NCBI RefSeq assembly: GCF_000407165.1
Contig: NZ_KE136480.1
Span: 1,054,001-1,118,000 of the forward strand
Direction of reading: 5' to 3'
DNA from: Enterococcus haemoperoxidus ATCC BAA-382
Lineage (GTDB): Bacteria; Bacillota; Bacilli; Lactobacillales; Enterococcaceae
DNA length: 64,000 bases
The notes below the pieces were generated by a model. The model saw only the letters and a program-made list of their open reading frames with translations, searched no databases and had not been told where the DNA came from. This document shows positions 34,541 to 44,036 of the stretch, one piece after another. A program made the translations under genes and the position numbers. The stretch's first letter is position 1; each line of letters begins with the position of its first letter.

Positions 34541-36703
34541 ATGGACTTTAAAACAATTATGGGAAAATTAAAATCTGGTTTTCAGCGCTTTTGGGCTTGG
34601 ATCAAACCTTATCTTGTTCGTTTTCATCACTGGAGAAAGCGAATTTGGAAAAAATATCAAATCAATAAGATTATTTTGCTATTAGGTATGTTAGTCGTTT
34701 TAGTAGCAAGTATCTATCTATTTACCTTAGCTAAATCAGCAAATGTTGGTGCTTTGAAAAAAGGGTTAGAAGAATCAACGGTCATTTATGATAAAAATGG
34801 AGATGAGGCAGGGAAGTTGTTTGGGCAAAAAGGAACATTTGTCACAATCGATCAAATTTCTCCACATGTCAAAGATGCCTTGATTTCAACTGAGGATCGT
34901 AATTTTGAAACCCATCACGGTTATGATATTAAAGGACTTTTGCGGGCAGTAGTTGGCAAGTTGAGTTTTGGCATGATCGGTGGCGGTGGTGGCGGTAGTA
35001 CGATCACTCAGCAATTAGCCAAAAATGCCTACCTTACACAAGAACAAACGATGACGCGTAAGGCAAGAGAGCTATTTTTAGCAATCGAAATCGAGAAAAA
35101 GTATGACAAACAACAAATTCTAGAAATGTATCTGAACAATTCTTACTTTGGAAACGGAGTTTGGGGAATTGAAGACGCATCACATAAATACTTTGGAGTT
35201 AGTGCAAGCGAGTTATCAGTCGGTGAATCGGCAACTTTAGTCGGGATGTTGAAAGGTCCAGGAATCTATAATCCGATAGACTATGTTGAAAATGCAGTCA
35301 ATCGCCGCAATACGGTTTTACAGTTAATGGTAGATAACGGTAAATTATCTCAAGGAGAAGCCGATGCACAAGCAGGTGTCGATATGAATAGTTTATTGGC
35401 GGACAATTATTCTGACCAAAATTCAGATTACAGATATCCTTATTACTTCGATGCGGTCATCGATGAAGCGGTCAATAAATATGGGTTAAAAGAAGAAGAT
35501 CTATTGAATAAAGGGTACAAAATTTATACAGCATTAGACCAAAACTATCAAAAAGCGATGGAACAAACATACGCTAATGACGCTTTATTCCCACCGAATG
35601 CAGAAGATGGCGCAATGGTTCAAAGTGGCTCCGTTGCACTAAATCCCAAAACGGGTGGTGTACAAGGTGTTGTAGGTGGACGCGGCGAACACGTCTATCG
35701 TGGGTTTAACTTCGCAACACAAACAAAACGTTCACCAGGTTCGTCATTGAAACCAATTTCGGTTTATACGCCAGCTTTAGAATCTGGAATGAAGCCAAAT
35801 AGTATTTTAGAAGACAAACCGCAAGATTATTACCCCGCTGAAAATTATAGTCGTACAAATAGCGGTGAAGTAACGATGTACCAAGCACTAGGTGAAAGTT
35901 TAAATTTACCAGCCGTTTGGACATTGCACAAAATTGGGCTAGATAAAGGGTTCGAAAAAACAGAGAAATTCGGTATTCCGTTAGCGCCAGAAGATAAATA
36001 TTATGGTTTAGCACTTGGTGGTTTGAAAACCGGAGTATCCCCTTTAACGATGGCGAATGCGTATAGTCCATTTGCGACAGGCGGCTCTCAGTCAGAAGCA
36101 CATTTGATTACAAAAATCGTTGATTCTACAGGAGCAGTCATCGAAGATAATACTAATGCGAAAACCAAGCAAATTATTACAAAAGATACTGCAGATCAAA
36201 TGACAAGTATGCTGTTAGGTGTCTTTAGCTCAGGGACTGGGATTAATGCTGATCCAGCAGGATATGTCATGGCTGGGAAAACAGGAACCACAGAAACGAA
36301 CTTTGACACAGATAAAACCAATGACCAATGGGTTGTCGGCTATACACCTGATGTGGTGGTCGCAACATGGTTAGGCTTTGAACAAACGAGTGAAAGTCAT
36401 TATTTGCAAGGTAGCAGTGCTACGCATGCTTCTACTGTATTTAGCAGTCAAACACAAGGCATTTTACCGTACACAGCACAAACTCCTTTTACAGTAGCAG
36501 ATTCGTATGTAACAGGTGGCGTCGTACAACCAGCAAGTGAAGTAGCGACAAATGAAAATAACGATGCTTGGAAAGACAGCGTCAAAGATATTAGCGGCCA
36601 AGTTAAAGAGGGCGCAAAAGATATCGGCGGCAAAATCAAAGAAGGCTGGGACAAAACAAAAAATGGACTGAAAGACTTCTTCGGTGGTTTGACAGGAGAA
36701 TAA
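34541..36703 (+). CDS. pbp1A: Class A penicillin-binding protein PBP1A
   Basis: A 720-residue bifunctional peptidoglycan synthase anchored by one membrane segment (about residues 45-65). The glycosyltransferase domain (GT51) has the catalytic EDRNFETHHGYDIKGLLRA and GGSTITQQLAKN motifs. The transpeptidase has SSLK with nucleophile Ser401, SLN (GESLNLPAV) and KTG at 580-582. The C-terminal tail is low-complexity (VKDISGQVKEGAKD). ATG at 34541 is preferred over an upstream in-frame ATG because GAGGGAG precedes it directly. A separate small gene for a YheA-like protein follows. Confidence 0.92.
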   Translation: MDFKTIMGKLKSGFQRFWAWIKPYLVRFHHWRKRIWKKYQINKIILLLGMLVVLVASIYLFTLAKSANVGALKKGLEESTVIYDKNGDEAGKLFGQKGTFVTIDQISPHVKDALISTEDRNFETHHGYDIKGLLRAVVGKLSFGMIGGGGGGSTITQQLAKNAYLTQEQTMTRKARELFLAIEIEKKYDKQQILEMYLNNSYFGNGVWGIEDASHKYFGVSASELSVGESATLVGMLKGPGIYNPIDYVENAVNRRNTVLQLMVDNGKLSQGEADAQAGVDMNSLLADNYSDQNSDYRYPYYFDAVIDEAVNKYGLKEEDLLNKGYKIYTALDQNYQKAMEQTYANDALFPPNAEDGAMVQSGSVALNPKTGGVQGVVGGRGEHVYRGFNFATQTKRSPGSSLKPISVYTPALESGMKPNSILEDKPQDYYPAENYSRTNSGEVTMYQALGESLNLPAVWTLHKIGLDKGFEKTEKFGIPLAPEDKYYGLALGGLKTGVSPLTMANAYSPFATGGSQSEAHLITKIVDSTGAVIEDNTNAKTKQIITKDTADQMTSMLLGVFSSGTGINADPAGYVMAGKTGTTETNFDTDKTNDQWVVGYTPDVVVATWLGFEQTSESHYLQGSSATHASTVFSSQTQGILPYTAQTPFTVADSYVTGGVVQPASEVATNENNDAWKDSVKDISGQVKEGAKDIGGKIKEGWDKTKNGLKDFFGGLTGE

Positions 36704-36771
36704 TCGGTTTGAAAACGAATCAAAGAATGGTACAATCAAAGAGAAGAATTTATAGAAACGAGGGAGATTGA

Positions 36772-37113
36772 ATGAGTAATATTTATGATACAGCTAATCA
36801 AGTAGAACGTGAAATCCGTGAAATGGAAGAGTTTAAAGCATTGGAACAAGCTTATGCAGATGTAAAAGCGGATGAAGAAGCATACAAGTTGTTCAAAGAA
36901 TTCCAAAGCTTCCAACAAGGATTACAAGAAAAACAAATGCGTGGAGAAGAATTTTCAGAAGAAGATGCTGAGAAAGCTCAAGCATTAGCTACGGAAGTTC
37001 AAAAAGCAGAAGTTATCAACCAATTGATGCAAAAAGAACAAGCGTTTAGCTTGATCGTAAATGATTTGAACCGTATTATCATGACACCGATTCGTGATTT
37101 GTATAACGATTAA
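36772..37113 (+). CDS. YlbF/YheA-family protein (UPF0342)
   Basis: A 113-residue, highly charged, fully helical protein ([23 protein letters not shown], then [33 protein letters not shown]). It matches the YheA/YlbF/YmcA family. YmcA and YlbF help RNase Y-dependent mRNA maturation in Bacillus; the YheA branch is less understood. GAGGGAG precedes the ATG and a terminator follows. Confidence 0.85.
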   Translation: MSNIYDTANQVEREIREMEEFKALEQAYADVKADEEAYKLFKEFQSFQQGLQEKQMRGEEFSEEDAEKAQALATEVQKAEVINQLMQKEQAFSLIVNDLNRIIMTPIRDLYND

Positions 37114-37123
37114 TAGATGAAAA

Positions 37124-37185
37124 TAAAAGCTTTTAGAGATTAGTTGGTAAGAAACATCCTCAACGATCTTTAAAGGCTTTTTTTT
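37124..37185 (+). terminator. Terminator of the YheA-family gene
   Basis: AAAGCTTTTAGAGAT and the complementary ATCTTTAAAGGCTTT flank a loop of about 25 bases, followed by an eight-T run. Confidence 0.75.
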
Positions 37186-37321
37186 GTAGAATCATAAATA
37201 AGCTAAAAGGCAGTTTTTTTCTACTATCAAAAACACATGAAATCTTAAAAAATTTCCCAATTCTCTCTTTTTTAATGCTATAGTATTACTAAACGAAAAA
37301 AATGATTGGGGAACAAATAGT

Positions 37322-37927
37322 ATGATTGGCATTTATGATTACACAGTTATTCTAACGTATGGAAACGCAGTTTTTTCTATAGTAGGAATGTATTTAGCTT
37401 TGACGCAGCATGTTGTTGAAGCAATTTTTTGTTTAGTACTCTCAGGTATTTGTGATATGTTTGACGGATTAGTCGCAAATACGAAGGAACGTACTAAGAG
37501 TGAGATGTGCTACGGTATTCAAATTGATTCACTCGCTGATTTGATTAGTTTTGGGGTTTTCCCAACGGTTTTAGGTTATGCATCAGGGCTTACGCAAGGA
37601 ATTTATTTGCCATTATTTGTATTTTATATTTTAGCTGCCTTGATTCGTTTAGCCCACTATAATGTGACAGAAATGGAGAGAAAAGAACACGCAGAAGGAT
37701 ATCGCGAGTATTATGAAGGATTGCCAGTAACAAGTAGTGCTGCCTTGATTCCTTTGTTATTTTTTATTGCGGGTCGTTTCCATATTGGGATTACGCTCGT
37801 TTATCCTGCAGCGCTATTGATTATTGGGTTCTTATTTATTTCGAAGGTGAAAATAAAAAAAGTCGACCCTAGAAAACTAGTTTTTGGAGCCTTTTTAGGC
37901 GCTGTTGTTGCTTTTTTTGTTCGCTAA
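37322..37927 (+). CDS. pssA: CDP-diacylglycerol-serine O-phosphatidyltransferase
   Basis: A 201-residue membrane enzyme that makes phosphatidylserine from CDP-diacylglycerol and serine. The CDP-alcohol phosphotransferase motif is present: CDMFDGLVANTKER, then YGIQIDSLADLISFG (the D-D-G-A...G...D...D pattern with all aspartates). The downstream psd gene confirms the substrate choice. An extended -10 (TGCTATAGT, ending 37284) lies upstream. A complete phosphatidylethanolamine pathway is unusual for an Enterococcus. Confidence 0.9.
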   Translation: MIGIYDYTVILTYGNAVFSIVGMYLALTQHVVEAIFCLVLSGICDMFDGLVANTKERTKSEMCYGIQIDSLADLISFGVFPTVLGYASGLTQGIYLPLFVFYILAALIRLAHYNVTEMERKEHAEGYREYYEGLPVTSSAALIPLLFFIAGRFHIGITLVYPAALLIIGFLFISKVKIKKVDPRKLVFGAFLGAVVAFFVR

Positions 37928-37948
37928 ACTTTTCAAAGGGGAAAACAA

Positions 37949-38818
37949 ATGGAGAAGGGTTTTAAAACACAGATTATCACTGACAATGATAGCGGGATAG
38001 TACATTTTTTATATAAAAATCCAATTGGACGTTTTATGTTAAAAGGACTTATCCAACCACCGCTTACAAAAGTGGCTGGAGTTTATTTAAATAGCGCACT
38101 TTCAAAAAGAATGATCAAACGATTTATTAAGAAAAATAAGCTTCAAATGGACGAATATGAAACGATGTCATACCGTTCGTTCAACCATTTTTTTATGCGG
38201 GAAATCAAGCCAGAAGCACGCATTTTATCGAAAGGTGAATCTTCTTTAGGTGCGCCTTGCGACGGGAAAGTTACAGTTTATCCAATCAATAAAAGTCAAA
38301 CGTTTAACATAAAAAATTCGGAATATGATCTTGCAGAATTACTGGATAGCACAAGTCTTGCGGAAGAATGGCAAGCTGGTTGTGCTGTTATTTTTCGTTT
38401 AACTCCAGATGATTACCATCATTATTATTTTATCACTGAAGGAACGATTATAGGACATCAAAAAATAGAGGGTGTTTTCCACACAGTTCAGCCAGTAGCG
38501 ATTCATAATCAACCTGTATTTTCAAGAAATTCAAGAGAAATTACGATTATTGAGACAGAAAAATTTGGGAAAATTGCTCAAATTGAAGTTGGCGCTCTGA
38601 TGGTTGGAAAAATCAAAAATCTAAAAAAATCAGGAAATTGTCAGCGTTTTGAGAAAAAAGGCTGGTTTGAATTTGGTGGATCAACTGTTATTTTATTATT
38701 TCAAAAAAATCAAGTACAGATCGATCCGGAAATTTGGATGAACACTGAAAATAATCTTGAAACAATCGTGAAATTTGGTCAAGCCTTTGGAACAAAAATG
38801 GAGGAGTGTCATGAATAA
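37949..38818 (+). CDS. psd: Phosphatidylserine decarboxylase proenzyme
   Basis: 289 residues; it decarboxylates phosphatidylserine to phosphatidylethanolamine. The self-cleaving motif is FGGSTVILLF (GGST, the Ser becoming the pyruvoyl group). N-terminal features YRSFNHFFMREIKPEAR and GAPCDGKVTVYP, and the central RLTPDDYHHYYF, are family-typical. It follows pssA by 21 bases and overlaps the metallophosphoesterase start, so the three genes form one operon. Confidence 0.9.
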   Translation: MEKGFKTQIITDNDSGIVHFLYKNPIGRFMLKGLIQPPLTKVAGVYLNSALSKRMIKRFIKKNKLQMDEYETMSYRSFNHFFMREIKPEARILSKGESSLGAPCDGKVTVYPINKSQTFNIKNSEYDLAELLDSTSLAEEWQAGCAVIFRLTPDDYHHYYFITEGTIIGHQKIEGVFHTVQPVAIHNQPVFSRNSREITIIETEKFGKIAQIEVGALMVGKIKNLKKSGNCQRFEKKGWFEFGGSTVILLFQKNQVQIDPEIWMNTENNLETIVKFGQAFGTKMEECHE

Positions 38819-39941
38819 GCTAGTATTTTTGATGATTGGGGTGCTATTTCTTCTAAGTAATTTTTACATTGGTAGAAAACTGCTTTCATTACTTGAACAG
38901 TTTTCATTTTTTAAATATTCACTCATTTTATGGGGACTTATTGGTATTTTTTCGGTGGCATCGATGCTAACGATGTTATTGTTTAATGCTAATGTAGGTG
39001 GATTAATCGGGAAAATGGGTAGTTATTGGTTATCATTTTGGTTTGTATCTTTAGTTATATTTGCTCTAACAGATTTGATTTTGAAAATTACAGGTAAAAT
39101 TACGAGTGTGCCAGCAAAAACTGAGTTAATGGTTTGGATGGGAGCGGCATGTTTGGTCGCCGTGTTATTTTGCTATGGTTCCTGGCAAGCACAGCAAATC
39201 AAAACGGTGAATTATCACGTAGCAATCGATAAATCGGCAAACAATAAACAGAAAAAAATCAGGGCTGTATTGATTAGCGATCTGCATCTAGGTTATGTTA
39301 ATGACGCGAAAAAGTTGAAAAAAATCGTGACCAAAATCAACCAAATAAATCCTGATATTATCTTCATTTCAGGTGATTTGTTTGATGGGAATTATAAAGC
39401 ATTACAAGATGTAGACGGCATAAAAAAACAATTTAACCGTTTATCTTCAACGTATGGAACATATATGTGCTGGGGCAATCATGATGCTGGTGAGAGTTTT
39501 GAGAAGATGAAGGATCTTGTTGAAGCATCAAACATTACGTTATTGGAAGATGAAATGACTGTTATTGGGGAAGAAATTTTAGTAGTCGGCAGAAAAGATA
39601 GCCGACCGATCGGCTCACAAGATGGCCAGAGAAAAAGCATGAAGGAACAATTCGAAAAAGTAGGCAATCAACTGCCAAAAATCATCTTGGATCATCAGCC
39701 CTCAACAATTGATGAATATGATAATCCAAATGAGTTGATTCTTTCAGGTCATACCCATCAAGGACAGATTTTCCCCTTTAGTTTAGTCACAAAAGCTTAT
39801 TTCACTGTAGACTATGGTTATTATCGTAAAAATGAAAACAGCCCACAAGTCATCGTTTCTTCTGGCGTAGGTACATGGGGACCGCCGATGCGAATTGGAA
39901 CTCAAAGTGAAATTGTTCAAATAGAGATCACAATAGAATAA
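38811..39941 (+). CDS. Membrane metallophosphoesterase (YaeI/YkuE type)
   Basis: A 376-residue protein with about four N-terminal membrane segments and then a calcineurin-like phosphoesterase: LISDLHLGY, FISGDLFDG, WGNHDAG, and SGHTHQGQIFPFS supply the two-metal site. Related YkuE/YaeI proteins act on lipids or nucleotides. Overlap with psd suggests a role in phospholipid metabolism, but the substrate is unproven. ATG at 38811 lies after GGAGG and overlaps the psd stop by eight bases. Confidence 0.85.
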   Translation: MNKLVFLMIGVLFLLSNFYIGRKLLSLLEQFSFFKYSLILWGLIGIFSVASMLTMLLFNANVGGLIGKMGSYWLSFWFVSLVIFALTDLILKITGKITSVPAKTELMVWMGAACLVAVLFCYGSWQAQQIKTVNYHVAIDKSANNKQKKIRAVLISDLHLGYVNDAKKLKKIVTKINQINPDIIFISGDLFDGNYKALQDVDGIKKQFNRLSSTYGTYMCWGNHDAGESFEKMKDLVEASNITLLEDEMTVIGEEILVVGRKDSRPIGSQDGQRKSMKEQFEKVGNQLPKIILDHQPSTIDEYDNPNELILSGHTHQGQIFPFSLVTKAYFTVDYGYYRKNENSPQVIVSSGVGTWGPPMRIGTQSEIVQIEITIE

Positions 39942-39953
39942 GTTTAATAAATT

Positions 39954-39998
39954 AGGTGAGAATGAAACATACAAAGTTTTATTTTCACCTTTTTATTT
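39954..39998 (+). terminator. Terminator of the pssA-psd operon
   Basis: AGGTGAGAATGAAAC and GTTTTATTTTCACCT form the stem, followed by TTTTTATTTTTA. Confidence 0.75.
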
Positions 39999-40108
39999 TT
40001 AGGTCTTAAAAAAATGAAAAACGAACAAATTTTCGTATGTTTTTACTGACCGCTTCTAAATAAAATGATATGATTAAAGAAAAGAATTCGGGCGAATAGG
40101 AGGATCTA

Positions 40109-41341
40109 ATGAAAGTATTGCATACGGCAGATTTACATCTGGATCGGTCTTTTGAAGGCCTAAAAAATAGTCCCAAAGAAATCCTTGAAAAATTGCAACG
40201 GGCCAATCATGAAGTAATAACGGCAATTGTTGATATAGCAATAAAAAATCAGGTGGATGCTGTTGTTTTTGCTGGAGATACATTTCACCAAAGTCGTACG
40301 TCGATTCGAACACAAGCGTATTTTATCGATGAAATGAAGCGTTTGGATCAAGCAGAAATTCCAGTGATCATGTCATTTGGTAATCATGATTACTATGTAG
40401 CAGAGCGCTATTGGTTCGATTTTCCTAAAAACATGTTTCTTTTCCAAAAAGAACAGATTGAAACGCATTACTTTATGACGAAGAATCAAGAGAAAGTAGC
40501 AGTTTCCGGTTTTAGCTATGAACATCCTTGGATCAATGAGGATAAACTGTCGGCTTTCCCTAAAAAAGATCCAATGGTAGATTTACATATTGGGATTTAT
40601 CATGGTGATACGACGAATAACGGGCAGCAGAATTATGCCCCATTTTCATTCAGCAATATGAAAAGCAAAGGCTATGACTACTGGGCATTGGGACACATCC
40701 ATCAACCACAAGTAGTAAGTGCAGACCCTTTAATCGTGTATCCAGGAACACCACAAGGTCATACTAAAAAAGAACAGACAGTTCAAGGTGTGGCAATCGT
40801 TTCGATAGAACCAGGACATGCTACGGTTCACTTTGAACCTGTAGCTCAAGTTACTTGGCAGGTTCAAAGGTATTCCCTAAGCCAAGCTAGAAATCTGCAG
40901 GAAGCATTGAGTATCTTGATTGAGTTTCTTTTAAAAGACATGGAAAACCAAAAACAATTAACGTTAAAAGAAATTCAGTTAACTGATACTGAAGAACTTG
41001 GTGAAGAATTCCAAATATCATATGAAAATGGTGAGTTACTTCAATATTTGCAGACAACTTTACTACAGCAAACGAATCACTCCTTATTTTTATTTCAAGT
41101 AGGGGTAATGACTGACTATTTTGAGAAAAAAGTAGTGATCAGCGCAGCTCCAGAGCTGCTAAAACAATTGGAAAAAAACTATTTACAACCAGATATATTT
41201 TCAAATACCTTGCAGGAACTCGTTCAAAATCCACTCTTTTCTTCTATTGTACAGATAAATGAAGAATGGCGTGAGCGCAGCATCGAACAAGCAGATCAAA
41301 CTATCAAAGAAGATTTTGTTATACAGGAGGATCAGCTATGA
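40109..41341 (+). CDS. yhaO: SbcD-like DNA repair nuclease YhaO
   Basis: A 410-residue Mre11/SbcD-type metallophosphoesterase: LHTADLHLDRSFEGL, VVFAGDTFHQ, SFGNHDYY, and ALGHIHQPQ supply the metal ligands. It pairs with the ATPase YhaN, just as SbcD pairs with SbcC, and the genes overlap by four bases. The exact DNA substrate of YhaON is not established. It begins the yhaO-yhaN-yhaM operon, with AGGAGG before the ATG. Confidence 0.92.
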   Translation: MKVLHTADLHLDRSFEGLKNSPKEILEKLQRANHEVITAIVDIAIKNQVDAVVFAGDTFHQSRTSIRTQAYFIDEMKRLDQAEIPVIMSFGNHDYYVAERYWFDFPKNMFLFQKEQIETHYFMTKNQEKVAVSGFSYEHPWINEDKLSAFPKKDPMVDLHIGIYHGDTTNNGQQNYAPFSFSNMKSKGYDYWALGHIHQPQVVSADPLIVYPGTPQGHTKKEQTVQGVAIVSIEPGHATVHFEPVAQVTWQVQRYSLSQARNLQEALSILIEFLLKDMENQKQLTLKEIQLTDTEELGEEFQISYENGELLQYLQTTLLQQTNHSLFLFQVGVMTDYFEKKVVISAAPELLKQLEKNYLQPDIFSNTLQELVQNPLFSSIVQINEEWRERSIEQADQTIKEDFVIQEDQL

Positions 41342-44034
41342 AACTCATTGCAATAGAACTCGTTGGATTTGGTAAATGGCAACAACAGAAAATTGAGTTT
41401 CTTCCAAAAAATCAATTACTATTTGGGGCAAATGAAGCTGGCAAATCAACGATTTATCAATTTATTCAAGCAATGCTTTTTGGTTTTCCTGCTAAAGGCA
41501 AACGAAAAAAAGATTACCAACCTAAAAATGGTGCTGCTTATGGAGGACGTCTGTGGTTTTCCCATCCAGTTTATGGGGAAGTTCAGGTTGAACGTTTCAA
41601 AGGGCAAAATAAAGGCAGAGCAAAAGTCTACTTTAATGATCAAATCGGTGATGAAGCAATGCTGGAAAAGATGATTCATCCGTTAACGAGGGAATTATTT
41701 CAGTCAGTCTTTACCTTCCAACAAGAGCAACTTAGCCAACTAGAAAAGTTAAATGAAGAAGAGCTACAAACATCATTACTTTCGTTAGGACTATCAGGAA
41801 GTAAGCAGCTATTAGTGAGTAGAGAAGACTATTTTAAGCGAGCTCAGACGATCTATAAAGGCAAAGGAAGTCAGCCGCCATTAAATCAAAAGCTGAATGC
41901 ATACCAAAGCCTACAACAACGTATCAACGAAAAAGAACAGCAGGAACGTCCTTTCCAACAATTAATTACTGAATTAGCTAATACGGAGCAATTAATAGCA
42001 GAAAAGCGCCAAGCCGCACAAGAAATGAAAAGTCAATTAGCGCTTGTCGAAAAGCAAGTAATGAATCTACCCTTATACGAAGAACTGCACTCTATCGAAC
42101 AATCAAAAGCAACTGCTGTATTAAAAGCAGAAGAACAAGAGACACTGCTATCGATTTATCAGCAACATCGTTTTTTAAGTGAAGAATTGACTCGTCTGAA
42201 CCAAAGTATTGCTGCCCAAAGTGAGACAATAGATCAAACAGACGATTATCAGTTTTACTTACAAGAAGAAGAACATATTCAGCAATTACTCAACCAACGG
42301 TATGATATTGATAAATTGCTTTCTGAAATCAGTTGGATGACTCAATCCTTACAGCAAAACCAGCAAGAAATGTTTCCTTTGGAAAAAAAGTGGGGATGGA
42401 ACGCGGCAACACCACCACAATTATCCTTTGAAGAACAAGCAGTTAACGAGATGAGAGATGAGATTGTTGCACGGACAGTCAAATTACAAACGACTCAAAC
42501 CGATTTACAACTGTTAGAAGAGGAAATTGCAACACGAGAAGAAAATTTAAGTACTTTTGAAACAATCAATAAAGAAATGTTTCGAAAAAACCATCGCCAA
42601 ACAAAAAAAACAGTCAATCTACTTTTTTGCGGATTTGCAGGAATTATTTTATTGTTGAGTTTCTTTTTACCAGTGCCGCTTCGTTATGGAACATTCCTTT
42701 TGAGTGCAGGATTCCTGATTGCGGGGGTATTACCGCTTGTTTATCAACCCAAGGACACCTATGAAAATGAAAAACGACAATGGCAAGAAAAGCTCTCTCA
42801 ATTGGATTATTTGAATGATCAGCTAATAAAAATCAAAGCTGAAATCAAAACGGTCCAGGAAGAAGAAAAAGAAATGTCCCGATATATTGCTCAAAAAGTG
42901 AAAGAAAATCATTTAGGTCGCATGGATCAAGTTGAATTTTGGTTAACACATCGCACTGATATTACGCGTTATTTGATTTTGCTTAATACAAATCAAGAAC
43001 TTGAAAATCAGTTGAAAGAAGATCAAAAACGTGTGGCTAAATTAGCGGAACAGACGGAGCGCTTTACGGCACGATTGCCGATTGCTGGAACGACATTAGC
43101 ACAAAGGATAAGTGTCATCAGTCGTTTTGCTGACAAGATGGAAAAAGTTCGTTTTGCGCAAGAGTACCAAGCAGATGCGTATTCACGTCAGACGATTCGT
43201 GAAGTCAAAGAAAAGCAACAGCAAGTACTTGATCAAGCGAGACCATTGCTCCAGCGGTTCCAGATACCATCTATAAATGAGATTCCAAATAAAATCCAAA
43301 GTTACCAAAAAACTACGGCAAACAACAAACGAAAACAGGAATTACAAACAATGTTGGTAGGATTGTATTCTGAATCAAGCGATCCTAAACAACTGCCATT
43401 AAAACAAATAGAAATCTCTCAAAAGCTCAATGAGTTAGAGCAAAGTATGCAACAATTACAGGAAAAAGAACAAAAAATCCTTTATCAGCGCAAACAAATG
43501 TTATCAGACGGTACATTAGACGAACTGTATCAAGAACAAGCTGAGTTGAAAACGGAAATCGAGGAATTGGCTTTAAATTGGTCAGCGCATCAATTAGCTG
43601 GTCAATTATTGATGGATCTTTTAACAGAACTATCAGAAAAACAATTGCCTAATCTATTGAAGAAAGCAACGGATTATTTCAAGCTTTTAACACAAAATAC
43701 GTATCAAGGAATTCAATTACATGAAGAACAATTAATCGTTACTCGTGAGGATCAGCAGCGCTTCATGTTGCATGAGCTATCCACTGGTACAAGAGATCAA
43801 GTGATCATGGCTGTTCGTTTTGCCTTTCTTTATCTACAAGAGCAACGTAGCTTATGTCCGATCATAATAGATGATGGTTGGCTACATTATGATAGTCAAA
43901 GAAAAGAGCAACTAGCACAACTATTTGCAATTTTTTCTGAACATCAGCAAGTCATTTGTTTTTCTTCTGACCAAGAAATGGTAAGCTATTATAAAGCGTT
44001 GAAACAACCGATTATAGAATTAGAAGGAGTGTAA
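41338..44034 (+). CDS. yhaN: SbcC/Rad50-like ATPase YhaN
   Basis: An 898-residue SMC-like protein. The N-terminal P-loop is LLFGANEAGKSTIYQFIQAMLFGFP. A long coiled-coil region covers roughly residues 180-740 and is interrupted by a hydrophobic pair (about residues 425-465, LLFCGFAGIILLLSFFLPV), the feature that separates YhaN from SbcC. The C-terminal end has LSTGTRDQVIMAVRFAFL (signature) and PIIIDDGWLHYDSQR (Walker B). It is expected to work with YhaO in DNA end processing, possibly near the membrane. Confidence 0.9.
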   Translation: MKLIAIELVGFGKWQQQKIEFLPKNQLLFGANEAGKSTIYQFIQAMLFGFPAKGKRKKDYQPKNGAAYGGRLWFSHPVYGEVQVERFKGQNKGRAKVYFNDQIGDEAMLEKMIHPLTRELFQSVFTFQQEQLSQLEKLNEEELQTSLLSLGLSGSKQLLVSREDYFKRAQTIYKGKGSQPPLNQKLNAYQSLQQRINEKEQQERPFQQLITELANTEQLIAEKRQAAQEMKSQLALVEKQVMNLPLYEELHSIEQSKATAVLKAEEQETLLSIYQQHRFLSEELTRLNQSIAAQSETIDQTDDYQFYLQEEEHIQQLLNQRYDIDKLLSEISWMTQSLQQNQQEMFPLEKKWGWNAATPPQLSFEEQAVNEMRDEIVARTVKLQTTQTDLQLLEEEIATREENLSTFETINKEMFRKNHRQTKKTVNLLFCGFAGIILLLSFFLPVPLRYGTFLLSAGFLIAGVLPLVYQPKDTYENEKRQWQEKLSQLDYLNDQLIKIKAEIKTVQEEEKEMSRYIAQKVKENHLGRMDQVEFWLTHRTDITRYLILLNTNQELENQLKEDQKRVAKLAEQTERFTARLPIAGTTLAQRISVISRFADKMEKVRFAQEYQADAYSRQTIREVKEKQQQVLDQARPLLQRFQIPSINEIPNKIQSYQKTTANNKRKQELQTMLVGLYSESSDPKQLPLKQIEISQKLNELEQSMQQLQEKEQKILYQRKQMLSDGTLDELYQEQAELKTEIEELALNWSAHQLAGQLLMDLLTELSEKQLPNLLKKATDYFKLLTQNTYQGIQLHEEQLIVTREDQQRFMLHELSTGTRDQVIMAVRFAFLYLQEQRSLCPIIIDDGWLHYDSQRKEQLAQLFAIFSEHQQVICFSSDQEMVSYYKALKQPIIELEGV

Positions 44035-44036
44035 GT

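Noticed and set aside
41338-44034. yhaN as an anti-phage ATPase or SMC system
   Set aside because: The yhaO-yhaN-yhaM order, the hydrophobic insert and length match the housekeeping locus of Bacillus.
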